Shown here: positions 63,745-64,000 of the stretch, piece by piece
Numbering within the stretch: position 1 is the stretch's first letter
Layout of the letters: each line of letters starts with the position of its first letter
Assembly (NCBI GenBank): GCA_024235255.1
Contig: JACKMT010000001.1
Span: 496,001-560,000 of the forward strand
Direction: 5' to 3'
Source: Chromatiaceae bacterium
GTDB taxonomy: Bacteria; Pseudomonadota; Gammaproteobacteria; Chromatiales; Chromatiaceae
DNA length: 64,000 nt
Program-made: the position numbers and the translations under genes
Notes under the pieces: model-generated
What the model saw: only the letters and a program-made list of their open reading frames with translations
What the model was told of the DNA's origin: nothing
Database searches by the model: none

Positions 63745-64000
63745 CTAATCTCCGCCCAGCGCAAACTCGAACTGCAGCAGTTTCTCACCCAACACCAAAC
63801 GTTTGCGCAACACCTGAAGTTCCACTGCGGCGCCGGGTGACTGATCCAGCATCCCGATCTTGATGTCAGCAGTACTGTTGACCGTTTCTCCGTTCAGACG
63901 CTGAATGATATCACCCTCCTCCATTCCGGCCTGCTCAGCCGCACTCCCCGATACCACACTACTTACGCGCACACCTTGTTCCGCTTGGTCCAGCAGCACT
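63745..64000 (-). CDS. PDZ-domain protein, C-terminal fragment
   Basis: The last 84 or so codons of a minus-strand gene that enters from beyond the right edge. A PDZ domain is clear: GVRVSSVVSGSAAEQAGMEE, then GDIIQRLNGETVNSTADIKI and an ending VELQVLRKRL. Candidates are a DegP/HtrA protease or a ChaN-type lipoprotein with a C-terminal PDZ domain; the visible part does not decide. The start lies outside the window. Confidence 0.75.
   Translation of the reverse strand, partial: VLLDQAEQGVRVSSVVSGSAAEQAGMEEGDIIQRLNGETVNSTADIKIGMLDQSPGAAVELQVLRKRLVLGEKLLQFEFALGGD

Overview
The window reads as the chromosome of an autotrophic, probably sulfur-oxidising gammaproteobacterium. The clue to the class is gene order. 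The run nnr-tsaE-amiC-mutL-miaA-hfq-hflX-hflK-hflC-DUF2065-(hisZ)-purA, with queG and orn/rsgA beside it, and the block gacA/uvrY-uvrC-pgsA-tRNA-Gly-tRNA-Cys are both arranged almost as in enteric bacteria. The clue to lifestyle is a CbbQ/CbbO Rubisco-activase pair, a plant-type ferredoxin-NADP reductase, an Rnf complex and a very large pyruvate:ferredoxin oxidoreductase. Species cannot be fixed from sequence reading alone. No insertion sequence, prophage, CRISPR array or rRNA was seen, and gene density is high.

Region by region. 1-6 kb (minus strand): the start of an Old-Yellow-Enzyme-type oxidoreductase, a membrane-anchored FMN glutamate-synthase-like protein, then a tightly overlapped molybdenum-hydroxylase operon (iorA-iorB-xdhC-mocA). 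6.3-8.1 kb (plus): periplasmic gamma-glutamyltransferase with a structured leader and terminator. 8.3-12.5 kb (minus): tRNA-Cys, tRNA-Gly, pgsA, uvrC, a family-5 uracil-DNA glycosylase and a GacA/UvrY response regulator. 12.5-28.6 kb (minus): cbbO, cbbQ, purA, hisZ, DUF2065, hflC, hflK, hflX, hfq, miaA, mutL, amiC, tsaE, nnr. 28.6-33 kb: queG, orn (minus), an M48 membrane protease, a small cytochrome c and rsgA. 33-35.5 kb (minus): a PhoP/PhoQ-like two-component system with a PepSY protein. 35.8-38.8 kb (plus): a small unknown protein, a DUF1631 protein and a PilZ protein. 38.8-44 kb (minus): a lytic transglycosylase, a YchJ/SEC-C protein and the helicase HrpA. 44-47 kb (minus): pntB and pntA. 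48-62.2 kb (minus): the redox/carbon block. 62.8-63.7 kb (plus): a LysR regulator. The right edge holds a partial PDZ-domain gene.

The most striking system is the co-directional block at 62.2-48.0 kb: rnfB - nifJ (1,656 residues) - rnfC - rnfD - rnfG - rnfE - rnfA - small Cys-rich membrane protein - plant-type FNR - ppdK, followed after a 0.76-kb gap by pntA-pntB. A pyruvate:ferredoxin oxidoreductase sits physically inside the rnf operon. The genes together could link membrane ion gradients, NADH, NADPH, reduced ferredoxin, pyruvate and PEP: Rnf could drive NADH to ferredoxin, NifJ could use ferredoxin to carboxylate acetyl-CoA to pyruvate, PPDK could make PEP, and FNR/PntAB could balance NADPH. 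The opposite direction (pyruvate oxidation feeding Rnf) is equally possible from sequence alone. A divergent LysR-type regulator and two dyad-symmetric sites in front of rnfB suggest the block is switched as a unit.

Start codons were adjusted where the longest open frame clearly overran the real start (iorB, hfq, rnfG, mutL, pntA, the PepSY protein, the YchJ protein, the M48 protease and the LysR regulator). All functional statements rest on motifs, family resemblance and neighbourhood read by eye. No database search was run.
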